A stretch of 64,000 nucleotides of DNA, taken from assembly GCF_000003195.3 (NCBI RefSeq), contig NC_012870.2, positions 33,128,706 to 33,192,705 on the forward strand, read 5' to 3'. A model generated the notes under the pieces. The model saw only the letters and a list, made by a program, of their open reading frames with translations. It made no database searches and was not told where the DNA came from. Position numbers and translations under genes: made by a program. Positions 33,407-45,440 of the stretch are shown piece by piece. Within the stretch, counting starts at the first letter, position 1, and each line of letters begins with the position of its first letter. The stretch comes from Sorghum bicolor (Eukaryota > Streptophyta > Magnoliopsida > Poales > Poaceae).

Positions 33407-36400
33407 TGTAACACCCCAGTGTTATGGTTGCATAAATGACATGCATAACATGAGCATCGTCATCTACTCAAGCATATCATGATCATCATCTACCTTGAGC
33501 CATGTCATTTTATGCTTAAGTGTGCTTTAACTTGATTAATTATGCTTCCTATGCTTGTGTTTATGTGAACCATGCTCATGCTTGTGTGTTATGCCTTGGT
33601 AAAAAGTTTATCTATGCTTAACTCAACCTTAGGAACAATGTTCATGTTGATCACTTCTACAAAATAATCACTTAAGTTATACTTACATGTATAGATAACA
33701 GTTTGCGTGATCGATTTTGGAAACTTCATATCTCTCAATCTAGGCCGATCTGGCTTTTGCTCTAGTTGACAATGTTGTAGAACTCAGCTAGTACTTCAAC
33801 TTTGTCAACTACACCATCTCCTAATTCGCTTTGGTTTGGAAGATAATCGTCGTTGAAGTTGCTCTGTCTTGCTCCTTGCTGCGTTGCTGCTCACCAAAAT
33901 TCGTCCACAGCTCCGCTGTGAACCGCTCTCCACCCTCCACCTGCAAACTCGCCGTGAAACCCTCCGGTGAGCCGACATTTCCAACTTCCCCTAAATCGGG
34001 TCACCGTGACCTTCTTCTCCGGCGAACTCAATGCCGAGCTCCTCAGAGCCTCTCGTCTTCTCTAGTTAGGTCCTAGAGGTAGCTTAGGTCCTTAGCGAAC
34101 GTTTGCACCGCTTGGTGGACGCTCTACCGCGCTCACCGTCGCCGGACACGACGCGCAGCGCCGCCGTGTTTCCACCGGAGTTTGGCTCTCTCGTGGCCAG
34201 CTCAGTCCACACCGTCTCAAGCCATGTCGGCTACCTAGGAAGCTTCGCCGTAGTCCGCTGGTGCTGTAGGAAACCCTAGGTCGTGCTCTACCAGCCTGAG
34301 AGCTCCGGCGTAACGCCGAGCACCTCCGCCGAGCCGCCATGGTCGAGGGGAAGCCATTTCTAGTGGCTCCGCCGCGAGGAAAAGGGGGTCAATCGGTTCG
34401 CAAGGGTCTGGGGATCACGTTCGTGCCCTTGGTTTGGCCGGAGACCTCGCCGTCGCGGAGAAATCACCGGTGAGAGTCGCCTCGGCCGTGAGGAAGACGA
34501 CCTGACATGCGGGTTGTCAGTGACATTTAGTTTCCCTCCTTTTCTTTTATTCAAATCCAGGTTTTTGGCTTTCTTGCAAAAATCATATCTTCTGTTTCTG
34601 AGATCCAAAAATTGTGAAACAAATTTTGTTAGATTCTTTGAGATGGCTAGTTTTTATTAAAAATATAAAATGTACCATGTTTTCTGGGATAAATAATTAT
34701 TAGGATTTAATCTTGTTATTCATGTGTAAATTCATATCTCTTGTTATATTGCTCATTTTGCTATTAAATTTTTATGGTAGTCTCTGAGTGTCATTGGAAT
34801 GCTATGATAAATAGTTCATGATTTTTGGAGTACTATATCTGTGATATGTAATTTATGTTGATTCTATGGCTTGTTTTCTTATTTAAATCATAGTAAATAA
34901 TTAGTGCTTATGCTGGTGCCCTACTCTGGTGTCAAACTTGCTTATGGTATTAGTAACATGTAAATAATCGGAAATCTGTTGTTTGACACTATATAAGCCA
35001 TGTTTCTTAATTTGTGAAATAAGCACCTTGTTACATGTTAAATATTTATCTTAAGTTTGGCATGCGCAATTGCTCTGAAATATTTAGGGTAATGTCTAGA
35101 TGCCATGCTTGTGCTTATGTAATTTTTGTAGATTTTTCTGAGCACTTTTGCAGGTATCTTATAATTATGTCCCTTTATAGAATTAAATTAATAAATGCCT
35201 TGTTATTGAATGTTTTTGTGTTAACATATGTTGTTCTGGTAATCTCATAGTATGTTTGTGCTTATAAGTTGTGTGGTTGACACTGAGTATGTTTTGGCTA
35301 TGTCATTAAATAATTAATTGAAGGTTTCTAGCTGTTCTGGACAGCAAGGAAGTAATTCAACCATTGCTTATTCATAACTTGCTTTTCTGGAAGACTTGTC
35401 TAAATCAAAGTTGTTGTAAACTTTATGAACTAGCTGTGGTTCAGATTTTGGATAAATTGGTCCAATAGTTTAAAAGTTATGGCTTTTCCAAGTTGGGTTC
35501 CAGAAATAGGTGTTCTCTGTTTTTCTGGGACAGAACCTGAAACTTTGTTTAAATGACTTGTTTAACTTATGAATCTTGTTGTGATGTTTAAAGATGAAAT
35601 GTAGACAATTTTATGAGCTTTCCAGAATGTCCTCATTTATGTTTGTTGGATCTTTATAACAATAGTTATGTCCTGTTTACTGAGATGTTCTGTTATGTGA
35701 TGCTTGCTGTTTATAGTTTGACTTGCTAAGTCTTGCTAGGTTAATTAGTTATCCTTTGTGAGTTTACCTTAGAAGTTTACTCAGTAAATTAGTGTCCAGT
35801 GAAGTTCTAATTGCATTGTCAAGCATTCATTCCCATCCTGTATGCACCCATTCTTACTTATCATACATGCAATAGGTGCACCGGATGCGACAGCTTCTTT
35901 CGAGCTCCAGGTGAACCCCGAAGGCCAGGAGGGCAATCCGGAGGTGGAGGTCCAGCAAGCCGGACATGAGGAGCCCGAAGAGGAGGTTGAGTGCCCGAAT
36001 CACGAGCCGGCATCGTTCATGAAAGGCAAGCCCCGGAGCATCTTAAGTCTCCCACTTAAATTTCGAAAGCTTATTTGATTATGTTACATCTATTGATGCA
36101 TTACGTATAGGAGTTGTGATGAAATCCTTGCTGCATTTTATTCAATCCTTGTCTAGATATCTTACCACTACCTGGGTATAGAGTTAGGATGGAGTAGTGG
36201 CTTAGACATGCTTTAATCGGTAGCAGTCGGGTGATATCCTGTCACCTGCGCGAGATAGGGTTGGGTCGGATCACGATTGTCTATATGTGTTATCGTGGAA
36301 GGAACCTGATTAAAATGACTTAAGCCGGGCGGAGTTTTGCAAGGTTGTAGTAACTCCATCTGTGGCAACTAAGGACCGATCGTTGTACGTCCTCTTGTCA

Positions 36401-37532
36401 TGTTGAACACATGCCTAACACTTAGTTGACCGGATAACTCGTTCCGACCGCGAAGCCTAGTAGTATGACTCAGGCCGGAAGACCGGCAAGTATAAAGTGC
36501 GCACTACCGGAGGAAGTATGGTGTGTGGGGGACCATTGGCATCAGACCAAAGACAGGTGAGTTAAAATTCCTGACCTCTCTGGCAGAGTGGTAGCCCTGG
36601 GAGTGCGGCACTGATCGGAGCCGCGATTTCTGAGTCGTACCAAAGGTGACCCGCTGGCTCTCCGACGGGAGATGCTTGGGTGAGTGCTAGGAATAACCCT
36701 CCAGCTGGATAGGAATCGATTTGAATCGCCGTCTCTCCCGGACAGTGAGAACTTGACAGAGCAGCGGCAAACGTAGCATCCACTAATGAACATTGGTTCG
36801 TGATAATGATGATAGAAAGAAAGAGCATATGATGAACTTGACATGGTTATTATTGCTTGTAATAATCAAGTGATGTGTTTTAGTACAGGTGCCAATCTAG
36901 TGGTAGGCTAATGTTAATTAATATGATGCTTTTACAAGAATGTAGCTACCAACTAAACTTTTGGCAACTGTTGAGTCAACCAGCTCCGCTTTATACTTAG
37001 CCTTGCATGATCCTTGGTGTCTTTTATGTTTTACTAGACGGGTAAATCTAGCTGAGTACATCCTCGTACTCAGGGTTTATTCCCCACCTGTTGCAGATGA
37101 TATATTTTATGATGGCTTCTGCAAGACCTGTCTCCATCCCGCTGGGGACGAGGACTAAACCGTTGGGCACGGTTCTCTAACTACTTCGTACCTGTTGCTT
37201 TTGGATGGATGGCATAAGACTCTGGCTATAACAAGAACTTGTGAACTAAACTTTGGAACGTGTGTTGTAAACTAATTTGCTTCCGCTACTACAAACATGT
37301 GTTGTAATAACTAAGTAACTCCGATGTGGTGCCACTTCGACGGCAATGAATGACTATGTAACATTCGCTGTGTTATGTTGAACAATTACGATCTTGGTTT
37401 GTTGCAAGTTGGTTTGAAGTCCTTCGTGATTTCAGTTGACTACCGGGATTGTATGGGCTCAAGTTTGGAAACTTGATTGCTTGTCTATCGTTTCTAAACT
37501 TGAACTCTTATAATTTGGTCGGTTCTGTGACA
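33407..37532 (+). repeat. 5' LTR of element D
   Basis: 4126-bp LTR with ends TGTAACA...TGTGACA. Within it, 33830-34510 is unusually GC-rich. A 213-bp stretch at 35866-36078 is acidic-coding in one frame, ending GKPRSILSLPLKFRKLI, and sits just behind an AG. No gene is called. Confidence 0.88.
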
Positions 37533-37534
37533 AC

Positions 37535-37546
37535 TGGCATCGGAGC
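37535..37546 (+). other. Primer-binding site of D (degraded initiator Met type)
   Basis: TGGCATCGGAGC two bases after the LTR. The expected sequence complementary to initiator tRNA-Met is TGGTATCAGAGC, so two of twelve bases differ. Confidence 0.65.
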
Positions 37547-38351
37547 AAGTTCATCATTATAAATGCAGCGTTTGTGTATTTAAAAACAAAAAGAGTTTTT
37601 AAATAAAATTGTGAAAATCAACACTTAATTATGCCAGTGGTCGAATCCTCCTTGCCCATATAAGGACTATAGGTGGCTATTTAAGTACTGACTTGGGGGA
37701 TTTTATTTATGCATCTCCGGCAATACTCAAGTATGGATGTGTGATAACTGCACTATGCTACCCTGTGGTCTAATGGTAGAGGTAGCCTTCATATGTGAAT
37801 TAGCCACATATGTCGCTAGATTTAAATTATGCAACGTCGCACCTACGCTCTAGTAAGTGTGAGCTGTGAGAGCATGATCGTCCAAACGATGGTCTAGGGG
37901 AGTGTTCGCGGTGGTTTTCTGGAGTGGTTACGTGTCAAAACCATGGAACCACGAAAGAAACTTAATTTGGGAGTATTTAATTTCTTGGGTAGCTGTGGTG
38001 TCATGGTCTGTGCATGTTGGGCATGTGCAAGCGATGTGCACTTAGTTTACTGCTTTCTTGAGTGATATATTGGGAATTGTTGGGCTGCAATGAAGATTTC
38101 TGCAGGTACTCTATAACAGCGCACGTGTAAATTGCTAGTTATCGTATCGAGAGACAAATGTATGCCACCGTATATCCATTAGAATATTAATTTTCTAAGT
38201 TTGCGAGGACGTACGGTTAGTGCATGCATCATGTCGCATTCATACATACATTCTGTTTACTCCTTCCCTTACAATGTCGTCCCTTTTAATTAAATAAATG
38301 TTGTTTAAATTAATCCTCTCTTACCCATGGTATTCCTATTCCTTTCCACAG
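37547..38351 (+). other. Leader of element D
   Basis: No coding region is seen. A good splice donor, AGTAAGTGT, lies at 37852-37860. The leader ends in TTCCTTTCCACAG, a splice-acceptor-like sequence directly before the ATG of ORF0. Confidence 0.5.
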
Positions 38352-39430
38352 ATGGACGTGCCCGCTTCACCTCGCCCCAGTGACACCTTCTTGAGCGAGT
38401 TTGGCACTCCTACTTTGCTATGGAGGGTGCTGCAGTCTGTAGGATATACTGAGCCACCTCAGTATTCTTGGTGGGAGGTGGATATGACAGGAGAGTTGCA
38501 GTGGTTTGCGGTGCAGGGAGTTGTCCCTCCACAAGGGGGCAGGCCAGCATGGACTGGGTGGACCTGTAACTCAGATGGGCAACATCATGGGAAGCACCTC
38601 AAGTTGCAGCCCATGCTATGCTGCTCAACATCTGTCAGAGGTTTGGTGATGAGTTAACAGGAGGGCCAGCGGCCTCCATTCCCCATGCTAACCCAGCAGC
38701 AGCAGATTGGAAGCAGGCTGATGTTTGTGCGTTGGTCCGAGGTAGAGGAGAGCGAGCTGAGAGTACCAGTCCTGCTATGAGTGCTATGATGGCTGTGCTC
38801 GAGCTGTTCAGTCAGCGAGAGGACACCTATGCACAGGTGATGGTGGCTGTTCGCCAGGCTCAGGAGATGCAACAGAAGGCTGAAAAGCATGGTCGCAAGT
38901 TTCGCAAGCAAGCTAGACTCCTGGAGCAAGCTCAGAAGGACCGCAATGACTGGGAAGACATTGCGGAATACCGTAGACAGCAGTGGGTGAAGGCCATTAG
39001 AGAGAGAGATCATAAGCAGGATCAGATGAGTCAGTTAGCTAGAGAGAGGGAGACAGTGCAGGAGCGCTTGGTGCAGATCACTCGTGAGAGGGATACTGCG
39101 CTTCGTGTGTCGGAGAACAGGCGCCGGGCTTGGGAGATGCACAGGATCCAGTTGCTTGAGCAGGAGAACTATCTACAGGATCAGATTGAGGCTGGTCTTG
39201 TGGAGATTCACCGTCTCAACAACTTACTACACCCTCGCCCTATACCCGTGTATCTGGAGGTGGGATCTCAGGTGATTATGGCCGATGATGATGGTATGGA
39301 GGTCGACGGACCAGCAGCGGCTGCACCACCCTTGCACGAGGACGTGGAGGACGAGGAGATTGAGACAGTTAGCGACGAGGATGGAGAGGCGATCTTCGAC
39401 GCTGACTCGGGCGACGAGCCTGGAGTATAG
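38352..39430 (+). pseudogene. D ORF0 (extra ORF upstream of gag, one frameshift)
   Basis: The ATG at 38352 starts MDVPASPRPSDTFLSEFGTP. The first frame has a Trp-rich segment and ends at 38657. The second frame takes over near 38570-38650 and runs to TAG at 39428. The middle third is a strongly predicted coiled coil rich in Arg, Glu and Gln, and the end is acidic (EDEEIETVSDEDGEAIFDAD). An ORF before gag is known from the rice elements RIRE3 and RIRE8; its role is unknown. Coiled coil and acidic tail suggest an oligomeric, non-enzymatic protein. The start directly behind CAG suggests expression from a spliced mRNA. Confidence 0.7.
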
Positions 39431-39794
39431 TGGGTAGTGGATAGTTGTTATGTAAGGATCTTTTGTAGTATGGGCAGTCAGCAGTGGTGCTTTTGTAATC
39501 ATGTTGTAATCCGGAACCTTGATCTTTGACTCATGTCATGTACTGTGATGGTGTAATAACTTTATGGACCCAATGTGTAACCTTAACATGTTCGATCGGT
39601 TATGACGATATTTTTCTATGTTGTGCATATTATGGATATCTTTGTCATGTTTTGGATTGGTGATGTTGTTTTGTGGAATTGAATTATTGTGCCTTTTCTG
39701 TAAAGCTATTCTCTCGAATACTTTCAGGCATGAATATAAGTTCTTCTACGGCAAATCTTGTCATCATCAATACTCACTGACTGTATTTTTACAG
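39431..39794 (+). other. Spacer between ORF0 and gag in D
   Basis: 364 bases, with a donor-like ATGTAAGGAT near 39451-39460. The end is CTGTATTTTTACAG immediately before the gag ATG, a strong splice-acceptor-like sequence. No gene is seen. Confidence 0.5.
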
Positions 39795-40841
39795 ATGTCT
39801 CGTGGCACTCGAGGTGTGGAACAACGTGCGAACATGAACCCACCGCCTCCTCCTCCACCACCAAATCCAGCTGAGCTGATGCAAATGATGGTGGAAAACC
39901 AGAGGATGCTTACTGAAACCATCAATCGGATGGCAAATCAGGGTGGTTGGAATGTACAAGAAGGGCCAGCACCTAATCAGTACAGTAGCTTCAAGGATTT
40001 CATGGACACAAAGCCCCCATCTTTCAGGGAGGCTGAAGAACCCCTTCAAGCTGAGGAGTGGCTGAACACGGTGGAGCAAAAGTTCCGCTTGCTTCGGCTA
40101 ACCGAGGGTTTGAAGGCTGAGTATGCAGCCCACCAACTGCAGGGTCCGGCAGGCATATGGTGGAATCAGTATCAGGAGGCTCTTCCTGATAATACTGTGA
40201 TTGACTGGAATCTCTTCCGTGAAGCTTTCAAGGGGCATTTCATCCCTCCTGGTGTTATCGAGATGAAGCATACTGAGTTTATGTAGTTGACTCAGGGCAA
40301 CAAAACTCTAAAGGAGTACTTGCATAGTTTCAATCACCTGTCAAGGTATGCTCCTGAGTTTGTAAACACTGAGACGAAGAAGATTGCTAGCTTCAAGCGT
40401 GGTCTTGGCCCCAAGTTGCTGAAAACTATGGGCCGCTCTAAGTGTGCAACTTTCAATGAGTTTGTCAGTGATGCTCTCACTCAAGAGAACTATAACACTG
40501 TGTACACTGCGACCAAGACTCGCAAGAGGGCTTTTGAGGCCGGGGCAGGGGCATCTCAGTCCAAGGCTCCAGTGGCAACTAGGCCCCAGTATCGCGCTCC
40601 AACTCCTAACTAGCGTTATCGCCCTCTAGTGAAGAAGAATCAGGCGAAGACGGGTTTCCGCAAGGGGTACTCTATTGCTCTTCCTAGGGGAAACACGGGT
40701 CCCAGCTATGCCATGACTCCACCTGCCAACCGTCCGTGCTGGAACTCCAATCAGACTGGGCACTAGTAGAGCAATTGTCCATCCCTGCCAAAGAAGGGCA
40801 ACCAAGGGAACGTCCGCCAGGGGCGTGTTCACTACACAACT
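39795..40841 (+). pseudogene. gag: D gag (broken by nonsense codons)
   Basis: The ATG at 39795 starts MSRGTRGVEQRANMNP, then a proline run, then a chromovirus-type capsid region (FKDFMDTKPPSF, EEWLNTVEQKFRLLRL, GPAGIWWNQY, LFREAFKGHFIPPGV). In-frame TAG codons at 40284-40286, 40611-40613 and near 40764 and 40767 all stand where CAG or a similar codon is expected. The zinc knuckle region reads CWNSNQTGH then two stops then SNC, so its second Cys has become Ser. The protein would form the particle and bind RNA. The same frame leads into the protease. Confidence 0.85.
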
Positions 40842-41119
40842 GTGGAGGCAATCCCTACTAGTGAGGTAGTTACGGCTAGTAAGTTTCTGGTTAACAAATG
40901 TGATGCACTTGTGCTTTTTGATTCGGGAGCATCGTATTCTTTTGTGAGTTCAGACTTTGTGTCTAAGCATAATCTCAAGGCAATTACACTTGATAAGGGC
41001 AGTTATTGCATTAGTGCTGCTAGGAATGATATTTCTACCAATCAAGTGGTTTTGGGGGCAACTCTGGAAATAGGAGACCGTCAGTTTCTTGCTGATCTGG
41101 TTGTTTTACCCGGTGTGGG
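40842..41119 (+). pseudogene. D protease, N-terminal part (cut by B insertion)
   Basis: In frame with gag. Active site VLFDSGASYSFVS, then LKAITLDKG, LEIGDRQFLADLVVLPGVG. The B element inserted directly after this point; the continuation [12 protein letters not shown] follows at 49421. The product would process Gag and Pol. Confidence 0.88.
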
Positions 41120-42750
41120 TGTTGACGGTCCTTAAGTATCAAATTTAATTATCAAATAAACAAGAAAAGGATCCAAATGAAATCAACATCTAGACTTAGG
41201 GTTTTATCTGACAGAATTCCATGAGTTTTGGTGTTTGTCTATTTCTGGAGGGGGTTATCAGGAAATACGGAAGAAAGGCCCACACGTCGAGATTACATAG
41301 AGATATTAACGTGCAGCACAATTATCTTACATCTAGAAGACTCCAGAAGCCACGAGACCGAAGCGGAGGCGAAACGGGGCCAGAGGTAGGGCGCCCGCCC
41401 CCTCTGGGAGTCCAATCAGGACTCTGCTTCGTGGGAGATCTCCACCGAGCTAAAGGATGAATCTAAACCATACAATCTATGTCGGTTTGATCCAACGGCC
41501 CATATTCACTTGAAGGGACTATAAAACCAGACCCCCTGGCCCCTGGAGGAGAGAGCCTCTCAACCCTAATTCATTGTTCCTCAAGGGAGAAGAAGCCTCT
41601 GATCAAGATTAGAGCCACCACATCAATTAGATATCTAGATTAGCATAGCTACATAGGATTAGAACTAGAAGGAGTCAATCTTCGATTGGTTTCCGGATCT
41701 GTCAGGAGGATTCTTGGTAATTCTCTAATTGTGCTTCTAATTACTTTCTAATTATCTTTGTTCTTCAATATTATGAATATGACTTTGTTCTACTTCAATA
41801 TATTGCTTATGACTTTGCTCTACTTGCTTATATTTAAGATTATATTGTTCTTGGTTTATCATAGTTATGTACTTGGCTTAGTTAGATTGGATCTATATAC
41901 ATGCTTAGGATCGTATAGCGTTTATCCATTGGATCCATGGGTAAATGATAGATATTGTGTAGGCGTGGTGCTTATACCGTATTTATCCGCGATTGTACCC
42001 AATATGCCAGATCGTGGGGTGGTTCGTGATAGTGACAGCTTCATTGATTCTTATATAGTCCCCCTCTCATGTATTGGGCTGGCAGAGCAACATTATTACA
42101 GGGGAGTGATTGCTATGTTTCTCATATTCCTAGCTAATATCACTATGCATGGGCGTAGTCTTGTCTCACAATTATTGCTAAGTATGCTTGCACTAACTAT
42201 GATATGCTAGACTATATAGTTGAGAATAACTTAGAGAATATTCTTGTAGTTCGTTCTAATACCATGCTAATGACTTTCTAGAGTATCTAATTGAGGTGCT
42301 TATCATATTTATTATGTGGCTAGATCAGATTAGTTATCCTTGTCACTATTATTATTTTATATATCTTTTATGTGACACTTATCCCTGTATGAAGAGTTAG
42401 ATATAATGTTCTCAATTATACATGCAACGATAGATGCTCAATCTCATATTCTATTCTATAATCAATATTGATGATTGCTAATCCCTTCCCAGTGGAAAAA
42501 ATATAAATAACGATACCTGGAATACTTCCCGGTTAAAATGCTACATCGGTATTAATTTGTGCGCTTGCAGATCCCATTCATTATTTATTTAGAAGAGCAA
42601 TTGCATATTTGAATACCGCGTCTCTTATATCATGCTGGGGATGACAACTTGGCTTAAGTGGTGTGAGGGATAGGTTTGGCATTTTTGGCACCGTTACTAG
42701 ATTTAGAGAACTTAGTCTACTTTTGGTAATGATGTTAAGAATACCCAACA
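41120..42750 (+). repeat. 5' LTR of the B element
   Basis: 1631 bp, TGTTGACGG...ATACCCAACA. One GC palindrome (41389-41400), CCAAT near 41412, TATAAAA at 41520-41526. It is 22 bases shorter than its partner because one palindrome of the pair is lost. Confidence 0.95.
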
Positions 42751-42758
42751 AGCATTTT

Positions 42759-42776
42759 TGGCGCCGTTGCCAGGGA
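42759..42776 (+). other. Primer-binding site of the B element
   Basis: TGGCGCCGTTGCCAGGGA, complementary to tRNA-Asp(GUC) with one mismatch. Confidence 0.88.
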
Positions 42777-42910
42777 AGGTTGATTACTAATCAGGAATGG
42801 AATAAAGGATTTTGAGTTATCATTCGCATCACTAATATGGTTGAGCTTATCTATTCTCTCATACAGTTTTACCCTGATATTTTTCTATTTTATCTTATGC
42901 AGGGGAATGT

Positions 42911-44288
42911 ATGAATAGAAGACATCTTCCAGGAAATTTTGTTGACAATCCCAAAGCATTATTCAAGAAGACGAGAGCCAAGCTCAAGAAGAGATCATCA
43001 GCACTTCAGCAAGAAGCTTCATCCAATCAAGAAGATCACCGGAATTTGTCTTCAGAGTTCGAGGCCATGGCGAACAAATCAATCCGCGAGTTCTCAGCTC
43101 CCACTATGGATAACATCCGCACTGGACCTGCTGCAGAGATCGACGGCAACTTTGAGCTCAACCCTGGACTTATCAACATGGTGCAATCCAACCAGTTCTG
43201 TGGGAAGGCACACGAAGATGCTAGTGCTCATTTACAACACTTCCTGGAGATTTGCAACACATTCACCATATCAGAAGTTTCCAAAGATGCTATACTACTT
43301 CGTCTCTTCCCATTCTCACTGTTAGGAAGAGCGAAGCAGTGGTTCTACGCTACAAAGGAGAAGAGTACTACGTGAGCACTCTGCTCAACAAACTTCCTGG
43401 CAAAGTTCTTTCCCATGGGCAAGACCAATGCTCTCTGTGGGAAGATTACATGTTTTCAGCAATAAAATGATGAATCTGTTCCAGAAGGATGGGAGCGCTT
43501 CCAAGACTACATCCTAGAATGTCCCCATCTTGGAATGGAGAGTTGGCTATTGATGCAGACATTTTATCATGGGCTCGGCAACAGTGCCCGAGAGACCATG
43601 GATGTTGCAGCTGGAGGAGCATTCTTATCATTTACTATACCACAAGCCACAGCTCTTGTGCAGAAGACGGCGTCCAATCAAAGCTGGAATGAAGAGAGGA
43701 CCCAGACACGCAAGAGAGGTGGAGGTAGCATCAGCTGAAGGAGGTAAACATGCTGTCTGCAAAGCTAGATCTGCTCATGAAGAAGCTCGATGATAGAGCT
43801 AGAGACAAGAAAGAAGTTATGCACATCTACGACTCTCACATGACTTGTGAGGAGTGTGGAGACACTGGACACTCAGGCAACCACTGCCCTGAGATATTTG
43901 AGGATGTGAACTACATCAACAACAAAACAACAACTACTACAACCGTCCTCAACAAAATCAAGGTTGGAATCAACAGAGGCCTAACTACTCAGGTAATTAT
44001 CAAGGTAACAATTCTTACAACAATAGTAATAACTTTGCACCTTTGAGAGAGTTAGTGTCTAATCAAGGAAAGCTAATGGATAACCTATCTAAGAAATTGG
44101 CATCTAATGATAAAATGCTAGAAAATATAAATAATAGAATGGATAATTTCTCTACTGCCATCAAGAATCAAATTAGCTTTAATAAAATGATTGAATCTCA
44201 GTTAAATCAAATAGCTGCTGCTATTCCTGCTACTAACCCCGGTATACCATCATAACCGGAAGGATTAGAATCTGCAAATCTTGTAGAC
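42911..44288 (+). pseudogene. gag: B1 gag with zinc knuckle (broken)
   Basis: The ATG at 42911 (MNRRHLPGNFVDNPKALFKK) is the same start as in B3. The frame is open to TGA at 43373-43375, where B3 has TGG. A TAA follows at CAA near 43465, and one base is missing near 43726 compared with B3. The zinc knuckle CEECGDTGHSGNHC (43850-43891) is intact in another frame. A further frame change in the Asn-rich spacer and a TAA near 44253 (CAA in B3) follow. All single-base stops fit C-to-T or G-to-A change. It would build the particle and bind RNA. Confidence 0.88.
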
Positions 44289-45440
44289 ATGTTTGATGCA
44301 GGTAATAATTGGAGTAACCCCGTCACTGAATTCTCTACTGACCTTCTGCCGGTCAAGAGAGGCGATCCAGGACGCCCCGTCATCCCGATCTCCATCGGCA
44401 TGGTGGACGTTCCAGAAGCACTCTGCGACTTTGGCTCCAGCGTCAACATTATACCTAGGGTACTCTATGAAAAATTCTTTACATATCCTTTTTTAGAGAC
44501 AACCATGTGTTTGCAGTTTGCAGATCAGACGATAACTTTTCCAAAAGGAATATTGAAGAACCTTTGTGTCCGAGTTGGTACCTTATATGCTCTAGCAGAC
44601 TTCGTAGTGGTAGAGACCGGAAATGATGAGAGGGCACCCATCATCTTAGGGAGGCCATTCTTAAACACCACGGGAGCTATCATCTACGCAAGTGTTGCCA
44701 AGATCAGTTTCTACGTCAAAGGGAGGAAGGAGACATTTTTCTTCAAGAACAAGACTACACAAATTCCATATCAATCCAGACGTGAATCAAGGAAGAGGAC
44801 CAACAGGAGGAACAGGAACAAGCAAGTGTGGACCGAGTCAGCTAAGATGGTCACTGCAGTTCATGGAGGCCATGATCACCAACTTAAGTCACCGCTTTTG
44901 ACCAAGAAGGACGACCCAGGAATGCCAAGCATCTACTGCTCCATAAATGGATACAACTTCTACAAGGCAACATGTGACACGGGATCGGGCGTCAACATAA
45001 TGGCCGCAGTCACCTATCGGCTCTTGTTCGGAACCATGCCACTAAGACCAACATACATTCAGCTCCAGATGGCAGATCAGACATTTCGAGAAGTTAAAGG
45101 AATAGTAACTGATGTCCTAGTCAAAATAGACGATCACTTTGTCTACACAGACTTTCAAGTTATTGACATGGGAGAAGACGAGTATGATCCACCCATCATC
45201 CTTGGAAGACTGTTCCTCAGCACCATTAAAGCAATTATCTACATTGGAACTGGAGAAGTCCATATGCACTTCCCCTCAGAAAAGGTACGCCGTTATTTTA
45301 CTTACCCTAGCTATATCATTGAAGAATCTAAGCAGGTAAGAAAGCGACGCAACCGCAACCAGAGGAGGCAAATCATCAAGGACGGATGGGCAGACTATGA
45401 AGGAGAAGTTATAAGGTCAGAAGACGTAGAGTTTAAATAG
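44289..45440 (+). CDS. B1 tandem protease domains (open part of gag-pro)
   Basis: Open for 383 codons; this is the 3' part of a gag-pro gene whose 5' part is broken. Domain 1 starts VKRGDPGRPVIPISIG, has active site CDFGSSVN (Asp codon 44427-44429, Phe where Thr or Ser is usual) and ends with APIILGRPFLN. Domain 2 follows a basic linker (RRESRKRTNRRNRNK), starts KKDDPGMPSIYCSI, has CDTGSGVN (Asp codon 44976-44978, the canonical Asp-Thr-Gly) and ends PPIILGRLFLS. Retropepsins act as dimers of one Asp domain each, so a tandem pair could fold as an intramolecular dimer, as in pepsin. A basic tail ends the gene. Both domains are also present in B3 and F. Confidence 0.82.
   Translation: MFDAGNNWSNPVTEFSTDLLPVKRGDPGRPVIPISIGMVDVPEALCDFGSSVNIIPRVLYEKFFTYPFLETTMCLQFADQTITFPKGILKNLCVRVGTLYALADFVVVETGNDERAPIILGRPFLNTTGAIIYASVAKISFYVKGRKETFFFKNKTTQIPYQSRRESRKRTNRRNRNKQVWTESAKMVTAVHGGHDHQLKSPLLTKKDDPGMPSIYCSINGYNFYKATCDTGSGVNIMAAVTYRLLFGTMPLRPTYIQLQMADQTFREVKGIVTDVLVKIDDHFVYTDFQVIDMGEDEYDPPIILGRLFLSTIKAIIYIGTGEVHMHFPSEKVRRYFTYPSYIIEESKQVRKRRNRNQRRQIIKDGWADYEGEVIRSEDVEFK

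Noticed and set aside
33830..34510. GC-rich block resembling a host gene exon
   Set aside because: It sits within the continuous 4.1-kb LTR of D, has no long frame with a recognised domain, and lacks convincing splice sites on both sides.
36542..36844. Minus-strand frames of up to 100 codons in the D LTR
   Set aside because: They lie inside a non-coding LTR and have no recognisable domain or conservation visible here.
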